From: an uncultured Aquimarina sp.
Lineage (GTDB): Bacteria > Bacteroidota > Bacteroidia > Flavobacteriales > Flavobacteriaceae
Length of the DNA: 51,262 bases
Assembly: GCA_947503135.1 (NCBI GenBank)
Contig: CANNCQ010000018.1
Location: 1 to 51,262, forward strand
Direction of reading: 5' to 3'
Positions within the stretch are counted from its first letter, which is position 1, and the number at the start of each line of letters is the position of its first letter. Below the pieces are notes generated by a model. The model saw only the letters and a program-made list of their open reading frames with translations, was not told the DNA's origin and searched no databases. Positions 43,011-51,262 of this stretch are shown here, in pieces. A program made the position numbers and the translations under genes.

Positions 43011-44000
43011 ATGAAGAATATTTTAAATAGACTTATAAATCACGAAATACTAAGTAAGCAAGAGGCTAAAGATATTTTAGTAAACATTAGTAACGGGAGC
43101 TACAATGCAAGTCAAATATCAGCTTTTTTAACGGTGTATATGATGCGTAGCGTAACAGTAGAAGAATTGGCAGGCTTTAGAGATGCCTTGTTAGAGCTTT
43201 GCATTGCTGTAGATTTAAGTGCTTACAATCCTATAGATTTATGTGGAACAGGTGGTGATGGAAAAGATACTTTTAATATATCTACACTATCCTCTTTTGT
43301 GGCAGCTGGAGCTGGTATTAAAGTAACAAAACATGGTAATTACGGCGTGTCTTCCACTTGTGGAAGCTCTAATGTAATGGAGTATTTAGGGGTTAAGTTT
43401 AGTAATGATAAAGACTACTTAACTAAAAGTATCGATCAAACAGGTATTTGTGTATTACACGCTCCATTGTTTCACCCTGCAATGAAAAACGTAGCTCCTA
43501 TAAGAAGAGAGTTGGCTGTAAAAACCTTTTTTAACATGCTTGGGCCAATGGTAAATCCTGCTTTTCCAACCAATCAATTAGTAGGCGTGTTTAATTTAGA
43601 ATTAGCACGTATGTATGGGTATTTATATCAAAGCGAAACCAAAAACTTCACTATTCTTCATGCTTTAGATGGTTACGATGAAATTTCCCTTACAGGAAAA
43701 ACAAAAATCATTACTAGGCATTCAGAAGGAATGCTTTCGCCAGAAGATTTTGGAGTACTTAAACTTCAACAGTCCGAAATAATTGGAGGTAACTCCATAG
43801 AGTCTTCCGCTAAAATATTTGTTGATGTACTAAGCGGCAAAGGGACAGAAGCACAAAATAATGTAGTATGTGCCAACTCAGGTATGGCAATTGCAACGGT
43901 GTTAAATTTAACGCCTAAGCAAGGCTTTGAAAAAGCTAAAGAAAGTTTACTAGCGGGTAAAGGTTTAGAGGTTTTAAAGAAAGTGCAAAATTTAAAGTAA
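43011..44000 (+). CDS. trpD: Anthranilate phosphoribosyltransferase
   Basis: A 329-residue enzyme joining anthranilate to PRPP. PRPP-binding glycine loop DLCGTGGDGKDTFNIST, then KHGNYGVSSTCGSSNVMEYLG, and LHAPLFHPAMKNVAPIRREL. The start at 43011 gives the usual N-terminus MKNILNRLINHE; an ATG 13 codons upstream is possible. About 100 bases separate it from trpG. Confidence 0.95.
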   Translation: MKNILNRLINHEILSKQEAKDILVNISNGSYNASQISAFLTVYMMRSVTVEELAGFRDALLELCIAVDLSAYNPIDLCGTGGDGKDTFNISTLSSFVAAGAGIKVTKHGNYGVSSTCGSSNVMEYLGVKFSNDKDYLTKSIDQTGICVLHAPLFHPAMKNVAPIRRELAVKTFFNMLGPMVNPAFPTNQLVGVFNLELARMYGYLYQSETKNFTILHALDGYDEISLTGKTKIITRHSEGMLSPEDFGVLKLQQSEIIGGNSIESSAKIFVDVLSGKGTEAQNNVVCANSGMAIATVLNLTPKQGFEKAKESLLAGKGLEVLKKVQNLK

Positions 44001-44066
44001 AAATTAGATTTGAGATCTGGGTATTGAAATTTGTTGCAAGAAAATCAGTACTTAAGTGAATTAAGA

Positions 44067-44849
44067 ATGGATATATTAGAAAAAATAGTAAACGATAAAA
44101 AAGTAGAGATTGAATTTCGTAAGGGATTAATTCCTATAAAGCAACTCGAAAGCTCGGTGTTATTTGAACGCAGCACTATTTCTTTGGCGAAAGCTTTAAG
44201 AAACAGTAATACAGGGATTATTGCCGAGCACAAACGACGCTCACCGTCAAAGGCGATAATTAATCAAACCAGTTCGGTTTGGGAAGTGGCTAAAGGTTAT
44301 GAAAAAGCGGGCGCTTGTGGGATGTCAGTATTAACTGATGGGAAATATTTTGGAGGTTCGCTGGATGATTTACTTACCGCACGTGCCAGTTGCAATATGC
44401 CATTGCTTCGCAAAGAATTTATTATTGACGAATATCAATTGTTAGAAGCGAAAGCTTATGGTGCCGATGTTTGTTTATTAATAGCAGCTTGTTTGTCTAA
44501 ACAGGAAATTAAACAGTTGTCCGAATTTGCAAAAAGTTTACAATTAGATATCCTTTTAGAAGTGCATAATCAAGAAGAGTTAGAAAAATCCTTGATGCCT
44601 TCATTAGATATGTTAGGCGTTAATAATAGGAACTTAAAAACGTTCGAGGTTAGTTTGGAAACGAGTAAAGAGTTAAGTAGCCAAATACCAAACGATTTTG
44701 TGAAGGTTTCCGAAAGTGGAATTAGCTCGATAGATGCAATTTCAGAGTTAAAGCCATACGGGTATAAAGGATTTTTAATAGGAGAAAACTTTATGAAAAC
44801 CGAAAACCCCGCGCAGAGTGCGATTGATTTTATTCATAAATTAAAATAA
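44067..44849 (+). CDS. trpC: Indole-3-glycerol phosphate synthase
   Basis: A 260-residue TIM-barrel enzyme. IIAEHKRRSPSKAIIN carries the catalytic Lys, with MSVLTDGKYFGGSLDDL, LLRKEFIIDEYQLLEAKAYG, LGVNNRNLKTFEV and VSESGISS as family motifs. The ATG at 44067 (MDILEKIVNDKKVE) is the standard start; a TTG 12 codons earlier is less likely. Not fused to trpF. Six bases from the SDR gene that follows. Confidence 0.95.
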   Translation: MDILEKIVNDKKVEIEFRKGLIPIKQLESSVLFERSTISLAKALRNSNTGIIAEHKRRSPSKAIINQTSSVWEVAKGYEKAGACGMSVLTDGKYFGGSLDDLLTARASCNMPLLRKEFIIDEYQLLEAKAYGADVCLLIAACLSKQEIKQLSEFAKSLQLDILLEVHNQEELEKSLMPSLDMLGVNNRNLKTFEVSLETSKELSSQIPNDFVKVSESGISSIDAISELKPYGYKGFLIGENFMKTENPAQSAIDFIHKLK

Positions 44850-44855
44850 TAAGTT

Positions 44856-45989
44856 ATGGCAGCAATATTAATAACAGGAGTTACCGGAAATATTGGATCT
44901 CATGTATTATACGAGCTGCTTTTTGAATTATATATTAAAAAAGAAAAATCACCAATATATGTGGTGATTAGAAAAGGAAACGGAAAAAGTGGAAGCGAAC
45001 GTTTGCAAAATGAAGTTTTTTCACCACAGTTAATTCCTGCAAAAATAAAGCCCTTCTACCGGGAGTACCTTAAAGATTGTATTTGTGTGCTAGAAGGAGA
45101 TATTAGTAGTTTTGAAATTCCTAACAAAGCAGGAAGCCAATTAATTGTATATCATTTGGCAGCCTCAGTAAATTTAGGGAAAGGACAAAAGGCGAAGCAA
45201 GAAATAGCTGAAACCAATTACAAATATACCAAGTCGTTTTTTGAAATTATTAAGACACGGACTAAAAAATTAGTATTTGTAAGTACAGCGTTTTCCAGAG
45301 GGGACATTGAAGGAGTTATTAAGGATGACTATCATACAGAAAGCGATTTTAAATTCAGAAATTTTTACGAAGAATTTAAAATGAAAATCGAAAAAGAAGT
45401 CCTTGAACTCGCAGATGCTAATAACTTTGAGTGTACTATCGCTCGACCTAGTGTGGTATCGGGACGATTATTAGATTTTCCAAAATACGTTACTAATTCG
45501 TATATCGTTTTTTATGCAATAGGAGCTTTTTTTAGTAAAATGAAAGCTATTTATAAAGATGTGGGCAAGGTTCGAATTATGCTAAATCCAGAAGGAGGAC
45601 TAAATATTGTTCCTGTAGATTATGTAGCAAAAGCCATATTAAGAGCAGCAAACCTTAAAGAAAATCAAATAAATATTACACATACCAAAAATGTAGCAAT
45701 CCAATATTTATTGGCTATGATGTTTAATAAATGCGGTATTGATGGATTGGAATTTGTGACTGAAGAGCCTAAAGATAAAAGCATTGTAGAAGCACTGTTT
45801 TATAAAACAATAGGAAGTCAATTAGCGAGTTACTCAGTTTCTAAAAAACACGAATTTGAATCTAAGTTGGTTAGAAACCTTCTTAAAGATATTGAAGAGC
45901 CCGATATGACTTCCGTTTTTAAAGAGTTGTATGACTTTGCTCATAATATAAATTTTGATAATAAAAATATAAAATTGGCTGTAGGGTAA
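44856..45989 (+). CDS. Extended SDR (NAD-binding_4 / thioester-reductase-like) inside trp operon
   Basis: A 377-residue short-chain dehydrogenase. The Rossmann motif ILITGVTGNIGSHVLYELL (TGxxGxxG) at residues 4-22, active-site YEEFK (YxxxK, about 170-174) preceded by LVFVSTAFSRG, and ARPSVVSG are as in fatty acyl-CoA/thioester reductase-type SDRs. No carrier-protein or adenylation domain is attached. It begins six bases after trpC, and its stop overlaps the trpF start by one base, so it is fully embedded in the operon. No step of Trp synthesis needs it. The substrate is unknown. Confidence 0.8.
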   Translation: MAAILITGVTGNIGSHVLYELLFELYIKKEKSPIYVVIRKGNGKSGSERLQNEVFSPQLIPAKIKPFYREYLKDCICVLEGDISSFEIPNKAGSQLIVYHLAASVNLGKGQKAKQEIAETNYKYTKSFFEIIKTRTKKLVFVSTAFSRGDIEGVIKDDYHTESDFKFRNFYEEFKMKIEKEVLELADANNFECTIARPSVVSGRLLDFPKYVTNSYIVFYAIGAFFSKMKAIYKDVGKVRIMLNPEGGLNIVPVDYVAKAILRAANLKENQINITHTKNVAIQYLLAMMFNKCGIDGLEFVTEEPKDKSIVEALFYKTIGSQLASYSVSKKHEFESKLVRNLLKDIEEPDMTSVFKELYDFAHNINFDNKNIKLAVG

Positions 45990-46660
45990 TGAAGGAAAGA
46001 AAGCTAAAAATAAAAGTTTGCGGAATGAAGTTTCCTGAAAATATTCAGCAAATAGCTTTGTTGAAGCCCGATTATATGGGTTTTATTTTTTATCCAAAAT
46101 CACTAAGAAATTTTGAAGAAAGTATTCCACAAATTTCTAATGAAATAAAAAAAACAGGAGTTTTTGTAAATGCCGAATTGGACTTTGTATTACGTAAAGT
46201 AAAAAAACATGGTTTTAAAGCGGTACAGCTTCATGGAAATGAAACGGCAGATTATTGTGAGCAATTAAAAAAACTTTTAGTGGCGGAAACAGAAGTTGAT
46301 TGTACTGTTGAGATTTTTAAAGTTTTTGGAATTAAAGATAGTTTTGACTTTTCAGTTCTAGAGGCTTATGAGCACAGTGTGGATTATTTTCTTTTTGACA
46401 CTAAAGGAAAGGCAAAAGGAGGTAATGGATATGCCTTTAATTGGGATGTTTTAAGGAATTACCCAAGTAGCAAGCCTATTATTTTAAGCGGAGGAATAGG
46501 GGTTGGGGAGTTAGACAAAATAGAACAAATACTAAAAACAGATTTACCTATTTATGGCTTAGATTTAAATAGTAAATTTGAATTAAAACCAGCGTTGAAG
46601 GACGTTGAATTACTTGAGAGTTTTTTCGAGAAATTAAAAAGTAAATATAAACTAATATAA
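45989..46660 (+). CDS. trpF: Phosphoribosylanthranilate isomerase
   Basis: A 223-residue TIM-barrel isomerase. KVCGMKFPENIQQ holds the catalytic Cys, followed by YMGFIFYPKSLRNF, VQLHGNE, DYFLFDTKGKAKGGNG with the catalytic Asp, and ILSGGIGVGEL. It opens with ATG overlapping the SDR stop (TAATG), implying translational coupling. A 57-base gap with short repeats follows before trpB. Confidence 0.95.
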   Translation: MKERKLKIKVCGMKFPENIQQIALLKPDYMGFIFYPKSLRNFEESIPQISNEIKKTGVFVNAELDFVLRKVKKHGFKAVQLHGNETADYCEQLKKLLVAETEVDCTVEIFKVFGIKDSFDFSVLEAYEHSVDYFLFDTKGKAKGGNGYAFNWDVLRNYPSSKPIILSGGIGVGELDKIEQILKTDLPIYGLDLNSKFELKPALKDVELLESFFEKLKSKYKLI

Positions 46661-46667
46661 CAAGCCA

Positions 46668-46710
46668 AAAGCTAATAGCTTATAAAGCTGATAGCCGAAA
46701 GCAGAAAGCT
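46668..46710 (+). repeat. Short imperfect tandem repeat between trpF and trpB
   Basis: Three units resembling AAAGCTnATAGC begin at 46668, 46684 and 46698 (the last AAAGCAGAAAGC). Similar phrases turn up in intergenic spacers of Flavobacteria. Possible RNA hairpins or simple low-complexity drift; no function shown. Confidence 0.5.
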
Positions 46711-46717
46711 TGAGATT

Positions 46718-47899
46718 ATGAATTACCATGTAGACGAAAAAGGGTATTATGGCGATTTTGGAGGAGCTTACATCCCTGAAATGCTATACCCTAATGTAGA
46801 AGAATTGCGTAGCAAGTATCTTGAAATTATGTATGAGGAAGAATTTCAAAAGGAATTCAACCAGTTACTAAAAGATTATGTAGGCCGACCAAGTCCTTTG
46901 TACTTTGCAAAGCGCTTATCAGAGAAGCATGGAACTCAAATATATTTAAAACGTGAGGACTTAAACCATACAGGAGCACACAAAATAAACAATACAATTG
47001 GGCAAATATTAGTAGCTCAACGATTGGGTAAACATAGGATTATTGCAGAAACAGGGGCTGGTCAACATGGTGTGGCTACAGCAACGGTATGTGCATTAGT
47101 AGGTTTAAAATGCATAGTGTATATGGGAGAAATCGATATTAAACGTCAAGCTCCCAATGTTGCGCGAATGAAGATGTTAGGAGCAGAGGTTAGACCTGCT
47201 AAATCAGGCAGTAAAACATTAAAAGATGCTACTAATGAGGCTATCAGAGATTGGATAAATAACCCAGTAGATACGCATTATATTATAGGTTCGGCCATTG
47301 GACCACATCCATATCCAGATATGGTAACACGTTTTCAGAGTGTTATTTCAGAAGAGATTAAGTGGCAATTAAAAGAAAAGTTAGGTAAAGAAAATCCAGA
47401 TTATGTAGTTGCCTGTGTAGGAGGAGGAAGTAATGCAGCGGGGACTTACTATCATTTTTTGGACGAGCCTGAAGTAGGAATTATTTCAGTAGAAGCCGCA
47501 GGAAAAGGGATTAACACAGGAAAAAGTGCTGCCACAAGTAAGTTAGGTCGTGATGGTGTTATACATGGCTGTAAAACGTTGCTTATGCAAACCGAAGATG
47601 GTCAAATAACAGAGCCTTATTCTATATCGGCAGGATTGGATTATCCAGGTGTTGGGCCTATGCACGCACATTTGGCAAGAACGGAGCGAGCAGAGTTTAT
47701 TTCTGTAACTGATGATGATGCGATGCAAGCTGGGTTAGAGCTTTCGGAATTAGAAGGGATTATTCCAGCGATTGAAACTTCTCACGCCCTTGCAATATTT
47801 AATCAAAAGAAATTTAAAAAAGATGATGTAGTGGTAATTTGCCTTTCGGGACGAGGAGATAAAGACCTTAATAATTACATTGAATATTTCGATTTATAG
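46718..47899 (+). CDS. trpB: Tryptophan synthase beta chain
   Basis: A 393-residue PLP enzyme condensing indole and serine. [13 protein letters not shown] at the start, PLP-lysine in [32 protein letters not shown] for cofactor phosphate, and [15 protein letters not shown] at the end. TrpB1 type, made for complex with TrpA just downstream. Confidence 0.97.
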   Translation: MNYHVDEKGYYGDFGGAYIPEMLYPNVEELRSKYLEIMYEEEFQKEFNQLLKDYVGRPSPLYFAKRLSEKHGTQIYLKREDLNHTGAHKINNTIGQILVAQRLGKHRIIAETGAGQHGVATATVCALVGLKCIVYMGEIDIKRQAPNVARMKMLGAEVRPAKSGSKTLKDATNEAIRDWINNPVDTHYIIGSAIGPHPYPDMVTRFQSVISEEIKWQLKEKLGKENPDYVVACVGGGSNAAGTYYHFLDEPEVGIISVEAAGKGINTGKSAATSKLGRDGVIHGCKTLLMQTEDGQITEPYSISAGLDYPGVGPMHAHLARTERAEFISVTDDDAMQAGLELSELEGIIPAIETSHALAIFNQKKFKKDDVVVICLSGRGDKDLNNYIEYFDL

Positions 47900-47969
47900 A
47901 CATTAGCTAATAAGACATTAGGTTTGGAGTGGTTTAAAAGTCACAGTTATAAACCTCAATACTATTTTT

Positions 47970-48731
47970 ATGAATAGAATAAATAAAAAACTAAGCGAAG
48001 GAAAAAAACTCCTTTCTATATATTTTACAGCGGGCTACCCAAATTTAAACGATACTGCATCAATTATTGAGCAGCTTGAAGAAAGTGGTGTAGATATGAT
48101 AGAAATTGGCTTGCCTTTTAGTGATCCATTAGCCGATGGGCCTACAATACAAGATAGCTCTACAGCAGCATTACATAATGGGATGACCACCAAAAAATTG
48201 TTTGAACAGTTAGAAGGGATTAGAGATAAAGTAAGTATTCCTTTAATTATTATGGGATATTTTAACCCTATGATGCAATACGGTGTGGAGACATTTTGCG
48301 CAAAATGTCAAGAATTAGGAATCGACGGTTTAATTTTACCCGATTTACCTGTGGCCGAATACGATTTGTATTACCGTAAAATATTTGAAAAATATGGATT
48401 GGTTAATGTGTTTTTAATAACTCCGCAAACCAGTGAAGAGCGTATTCGATTTATAGATGAGGTTTCAGATGGATTTATTTATATGGTAAGTTCAGCAAGT
48501 GTTACTGGTTCAACTACAGGCTTTGGGAATGTTCAAGAAGATTATTTTAAACGCATCGAAAGTATGAATTTAAAGAATCCGCAAATTGTAGGTTTTGGAA
48601 TAAACAACTCAGAAACCTTTACGCAAGCAACTGCAACAGCTAAAGGAGCTATTATAGGTTCAGCATTTATTAAAATGCTTACCAAAGAAGGAAAAAAAGG
48701 AATCGATGCTTTTGTGAAAAGTATACGATAA
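47970..48731 (+). CDS. trpA: Tryptophan synthase alpha chain
   Basis: A 253-residue TIM-barrel that cleaves indole-3-glycerol phosphate to indole. Catalytic Glu in DMIEIGLPFSDPLADGPTIQ, catalytic Asp in GLILPDLP, phosphate loop MVSSASVTGSTTG and FGINNSE. Last gene of the operon, followed by the terminator at 48753. Confidence 0.96.
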   Translation: MNRINKKLSEGKKLLSIYFTAGYPNLNDTASIIEQLEESGVDMIEIGLPFSDPLADGPTIQDSSTAALHNGMTTKKLFEQLEGIRDKVSIPLIIMGYFNPMMQYGVETFCAKCQELGIDGLILPDLPVAEYDLYYRKIFEKYGLVNVFLITPQTSEERIRFIDEVSDGFIYMVSSASVTGSTTGFGNVQEDYFKRIESMNLKNPQIVGFGINNSETFTQATATAKGAIIGSAFIKMLTKEGKKGIDAFVKSIR

Positions 48732-48752
48732 AAAATTTTGCAGTATATATAC

Positions 48753-48787
48753 AAAAGAGTCTTTGTTTAGTCAAAGGCTCTTTTTTT
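48753..48787 (+). terminator. Terminator of trp operon
   Basis: AAAAGAGTCTTTG (48753-48765) pairs with CAAAGGCTCTTTT (48772-48784, one G-U) across TTTAGT, followed by Ts. Confidence 0.85.
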
Positions 48788-48863
48788 GATTTGTAAATTC
48801 ACATAAATTAAATTTACTTTGCATTTAGTACATTAAAATTTTAAATAAAAATTACACAAGATT

Positions 48864-49682
48864 ATGGGAGATTTATTGAAAGAGATTGATTTAAAAAATA
48901 TTTGGTCTTTAGTTGCTGAGTATGGTATGAAAATAGGTCAGGCGCTTTTAGTTTTAATTATAGGACTATGGGTTGTTAAGCTTATAATAAAAGGTATAAA
49001 AAAAGGTTTAAAGGGTAGGGACTTAGATGAATCATTAAAAGGTTTTTTGATTAACTTACTGAGTTGGGGGTTAAAAGCCTTATTAATAATTACTGTATTA
49101 GGTCAGTTAGGAGTTAAAACAACATCATTTGTAGCAATTATAGGTGCAGCAGGTTTGGCTGTAGGTTTAGCATTACAAGGTTCTTTAGCCAATTTTGCCG
49201 GTGGAGCGTTAATTTTATTATTCAAACCTTTTAAAATAGGAGACCTTATCCAAGCTCAAGACGCTATAGGTGTCGTTAAAGAAATTCAAATTTTTGTAAC
49301 TAAAATAATCACTCCTGAGAATAAAGAAGTGATTATTCCTAACGGAGCGCTATCAAATGGAAATATTACCAATTTTTCGTCCACAGGGAGTTTACGAGTA
49401 GATTTAACTGTTGGAATTAGTTATTCTGATGATATTGAGAAAGCTAAAAATGTAATTATGCAAACATTATTAAATGATCCGAAAGTGTTAAAAACACCTG
49501 CTCCAACAGTAGCAGTTGGTGAATTAGCCGATAGTTCAGTGAATATATTGGTAAGACCTCATGCTACGGTAGACGATTATTGGGATGTATACTTTAATTC
49601 GTTACAACAAGTTAAAGAAGCCTTAGATACTGCGGGTATTGAAATTCCATTCCCTCAGCGTGTAACACATACAGCAAAATAA
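48864..49682 (+). CDS. mscS: MscS-family small-conductance mechanosensitive channel
   Basis: A 272-residue channel that releases solutes on osmotic downshock. Three helices: 22-42, 58-80, and the pore helix with GAAGLAVGLALQGSLANFAGG (two adjacent segments), then LLFKPFKIGD. The beta domain has IIIPNGALSNGNITNFS-like sequence VIIPNGALSNGNITNFS, followed by the alpha/beta C-terminal domain. Minimal MscS length. Own terminator behind it. Confidence 0.93.
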   Translation: MGDLLKEIDLKNIWSLVAEYGMKIGQALLVLIIGLWVVKLIIKGIKKGLKGRDLDESLKGFLINLLSWGLKALLIITVLGQLGVKTTSFVAIIGAAGLAVGLALQGSLANFAGGALILLFKPFKIGDLIQAQDAIGVVKEIQIFVTKIITPENKEVIIPNGALSNGNITNFSSTGSLRVDLTVGISYSDDIEKAKNVIMQTLLNDPKVLKTPAPTVAVGELADSSVNILVRPHATVDDYWDVYFNSLQQVKEALDTAGIEIPFPQRVTHTAK

Positions 49683-49702
49683 TACAATATTTAAATTATT
49701 AT

Positions 49703-49744
49703 AAAAAGAGTCGACTTCTAATTTTAGAAGTCGACTCTTTTTTG
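49703..49744 (+). terminator. Terminator after mscS
   Basis: An 18-bp perfect stem: AAAAAGAGTCGACTTCTA (49703-49720) with 49725-49742, loop ATTT, T-run in the descending arm. Confidence 0.88.
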
Positions 49745-49866
49745 TTTATCGTAAATGGTTGTTTAATTAGTATTTGTTTACTTATATTTTATAATATCAA
49801 TTTTAGTACGTTTAAGTGGTATATTACTGAAGCGTAATTTGTAATTTTACTGAAAATTTTTTGCTT

Positions 49867-50799
49867 TTGAAAGAACACGAAAACGCATGTACCTTTTCTA
49901 ACGAAGTTAAAAGCTCTGTTACCATCGGTACTTTTGATGGCGTACATATTGGGCATAAAAAAATAATCGAGCGTCTTACTCAATCAGCTAAAAATAATGG
50001 GTTAGATTCAGTAATACTTACATTTTTCCCCCACCCACGAATGGTGCTTCAAAAAGATGTTGACATTAAGTTGATCAACACTATGGAAGAACGCTCTCAA
50101 ATTTTACGGAAAACAGGTCTTGATCATTTAGTAATACACCCTTTTAGCGAGAGCTTTTCCCAATTAACAGCCGAGGATTATGTAAAAATGCTATTGGTTA
50201 AGTATTTAAAAGCTCAAAAAATAATTATAGGTTACGATCACCGTTTTGGTAAAGGACGTACAGCAAATATCGATGATCTAAAAAAATATGGTGAGGCATT
50301 GGAATTCACTGTAGAAGAAATAGGGAAACAAGAAATAGCAGATGTTGCAGTAAGTTCTACTAAAATACGTAAGGCTTTAATAAACGGGGAAATTGAAAAA
50401 GCAAATCAATATTTAGGTTACAATTTTATGTTAACGGGTAAAGTTGAAAAAGGACGTCAATTGGGGAGAACTTTAGGATATCCTACGGCTAACATGAAAA
50501 TTGCAGAAACCTACAAGCTAATACCCAAGCCTGGTGTATATGTCGTAAGTGCACATATTGATAATACTACTTACTTTGGAATGACCAATATTGGTAATAA
50601 CCCAACAGTAGGAGGGCATAAACAAACTATTGAAACTCATTTTTTTGATGCCGAATTTAACTTGTATGGTAAAAAAATTCAAATAGAATTGTTGAAGCGC
50701 ATACGAGATGAACAAAAGTTTTCTTCCTTAGAGTTGTTAAAAGCAGCAATGTATGCCGACGAAGGTTTTGCTAGGAATTATATAGGTGAACTTTTATAA
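49867..50799 (+). CDS. ribF: Bifunctional riboflavin kinase/FAD synthetase
   Basis: A 310-residue enzyme making FMN and FAD from riboflavin. N-terminal adenylyltransferase: VTIGTFDGVHIGHKKIIERL, GYDHRFGKGRTANI and VSSTKIRKAL. C-terminal kinase: GRQLGRTLGYPTANM and MTNIGNNPTVGG. No ATG precedes the core; TTG at 49867 gives MKEHENACTF, resembling relatives, while TTG at 49861 is an alternative. Confidence 0.93.
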   Translation: MKEHENACTFSNEVKSSVTIGTFDGVHIGHKKIIERLTQSAKNNGLDSVILTFFPHPRMVLQKDVDIKLINTMEERSQILRKTGLDHLVIHPFSESFSQLTAEDYVKMLLVKYLKAQKIIIGYDHRFGKGRTANIDDLKKYGEALEFTVEEIGKQEIADVAVSSTKIRKALINGEIEKANQYLGYNFMLTGKVEKGRQLGRTLGYPTANMKIAETYKLIPKPGVYVVSAHIDNTTYFGMTNIGNNPTVGGHKQTIETHFFDAEFNLYGKKIQIELLKRIRDEQKFSSLELLKAAMYADEGFARNYIGELL

Positions 50800-50818
50800 T
50801 AGTTTCTGATAAAATTCA

Positions 50819-51190
50819 ATGGGAGATATACAAGGTAGAAAAGATATTGAGTTTTTAGTAAATAAATTTTACGATAAAGTAAAACAAGACACGCTTATTG
50901 GTTTTTTCTTCTTAGAAGTAGCAAGTTTGAATTTTAATACACACTTGCCAAAAATGTATGATTTTTGGGAAAGTATCCTCTTCAAAAAAGGAATATATAA
51001 TGGAAACCCCATGCTTTCTCATATAATTCTTCATCAGAAAGAAAAAATTAAAAATATTCACATCGAAAGATGGTTACTTATTTGGGAAGAAACACTGAAC
51101 TCTTGTTATTCAGGAAAAAATGCTCAAGAAGCACTTCAAAGAGCTCAACAAATAGCTAGTTTAATTAAATACAAACTTTCTATAGCTTGA
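50819..51190 (+). CDS. Group III truncated haemoglobin
   Basis: A 123-residue globin. DIQGRKDIEFLVNKFYDKV, GFFFLEVASLNFNTHLPKMYDFWESILF (two joined segments), YNGNPMLSH and HIERWLLIWEETL match the group III (trHbP) pattern; the His in HIERWL is the probable proximal haem ligand. Such proteins bind O2 or NO and are common in Flavobacteria. It starts 19 bases after ribF, so cotranscription is possible. Confidence 0.87.
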   Translation: MGDIQGRKDIEFLVNKFYDKVKQDTLIGFFFLEVASLNFNTHLPKMYDFWESILFKKGIYNGNPMLSHIILHQKEKIKNIHIERWLLIWEETLNSCYSGKNAQEALQRAQQIASLIKYKLSIA

Positions 51191-51216
51191 ATTCAAGTCA
51201 TAAGTGCAATAGATTT

Positions 51217-51250
51217 TAAATATTGAGTGGGCTAGCCCACTCAATATTTA
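51217..51250. terminator. Long perfect palindrome after globin gene
   Basis: TAAATATTGAGTGGGC and its complement (51217-51232 and 51235-51250) form a 34-base palindrome. No U-tract follows on either strand, so it may be a processing or protein-binding site as well as a terminator. Confidence 0.6.
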
Positions 51251-51262
51251 AGATTAAAAGAT

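Overview
The window looks like a chromosomal piece of a member of the Bacteroidota, almost certainly the family Flavobacteriaceae. The DNA is AT-rich, several genes sit behind the Bacteroidota -7 promoter box TAnnTTTG, Shine-Dalgarno sequences are mostly absent, and the gene content fits (DUF5777 and DUF5723 proteins, 7TM-DISM type kinase, TonB receptor, coaX/TPR/lptC/ppiD block, L25/pth/prs block). No rRNA, CRISPR array, prophage or plasmid functions were seen.

Layout. 1-4853 is the disturbed end. The start of an IS982-family transposase (minus strand) abuts a decayed, 3'-truncated catalase-like pseudogene that lies directly behind an orphan 7TM histidine kinase. A CxxCH lipoprotein follows, then a complete IS3-family element (3484-4853) with a 3-bp target duplication and a frameshifted orfB. 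4864-7164 holds a TrmH-like methyltransferase, a DUF5777 beta-barrel, a second CxxCH lipoprotein and a YceI protein; with the first lipoprotein these look like one envelope redox or lipid-carrier module. 7331-12293 is a sugar-use locus (LacI-type operator, MFS sugar porter, GH3 lipoprotein, LacI regulator), followed by a SulP transporter with a non-ATG start. 14100-14700 carries three small ORF plus hairpin units, then tRNA-Phe.

14968-21379 is the cell-envelope block coaX, beta-barrel, TPR protein, lptC, a small membrane protein and ppiD. 21522-25973 is a metal- or siderophore-uptake locus (palindromic operator, Cys-containing small protein, TonB receptor, PepSY protein, tiny Cys-rich lipoprotein). 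26089-40632 is mainly housekeeping: pth, rplY, prs, tRNA-Leu, an OmpL-like porin, an RluF-like pseudouridine synthase, an SH3-like protein, folD, ffh, DUF5723, queE, gyrB, a CBM-like secreted protein and a rhodanese.

40697-48784 is a full trp operon, trpE-G-D-C-(SDR)-F-B-A. It is preceded by what reads as a complete ribosome-mediated attenuator: a 13-residue leader peptide with two tandem Trp codons, a 1:2 pause hairpin, a 2:3 antiterminator and a 3:4 terminator. This is the most striking regulatory structure in the window. An extended short-chain dehydrogenase is built into the operon and overlaps trpF by one base. The window closes with an MscS channel, ribF and a group III truncated haemoglobin. 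All functions are inferred from reading the sequence; no database search was run.
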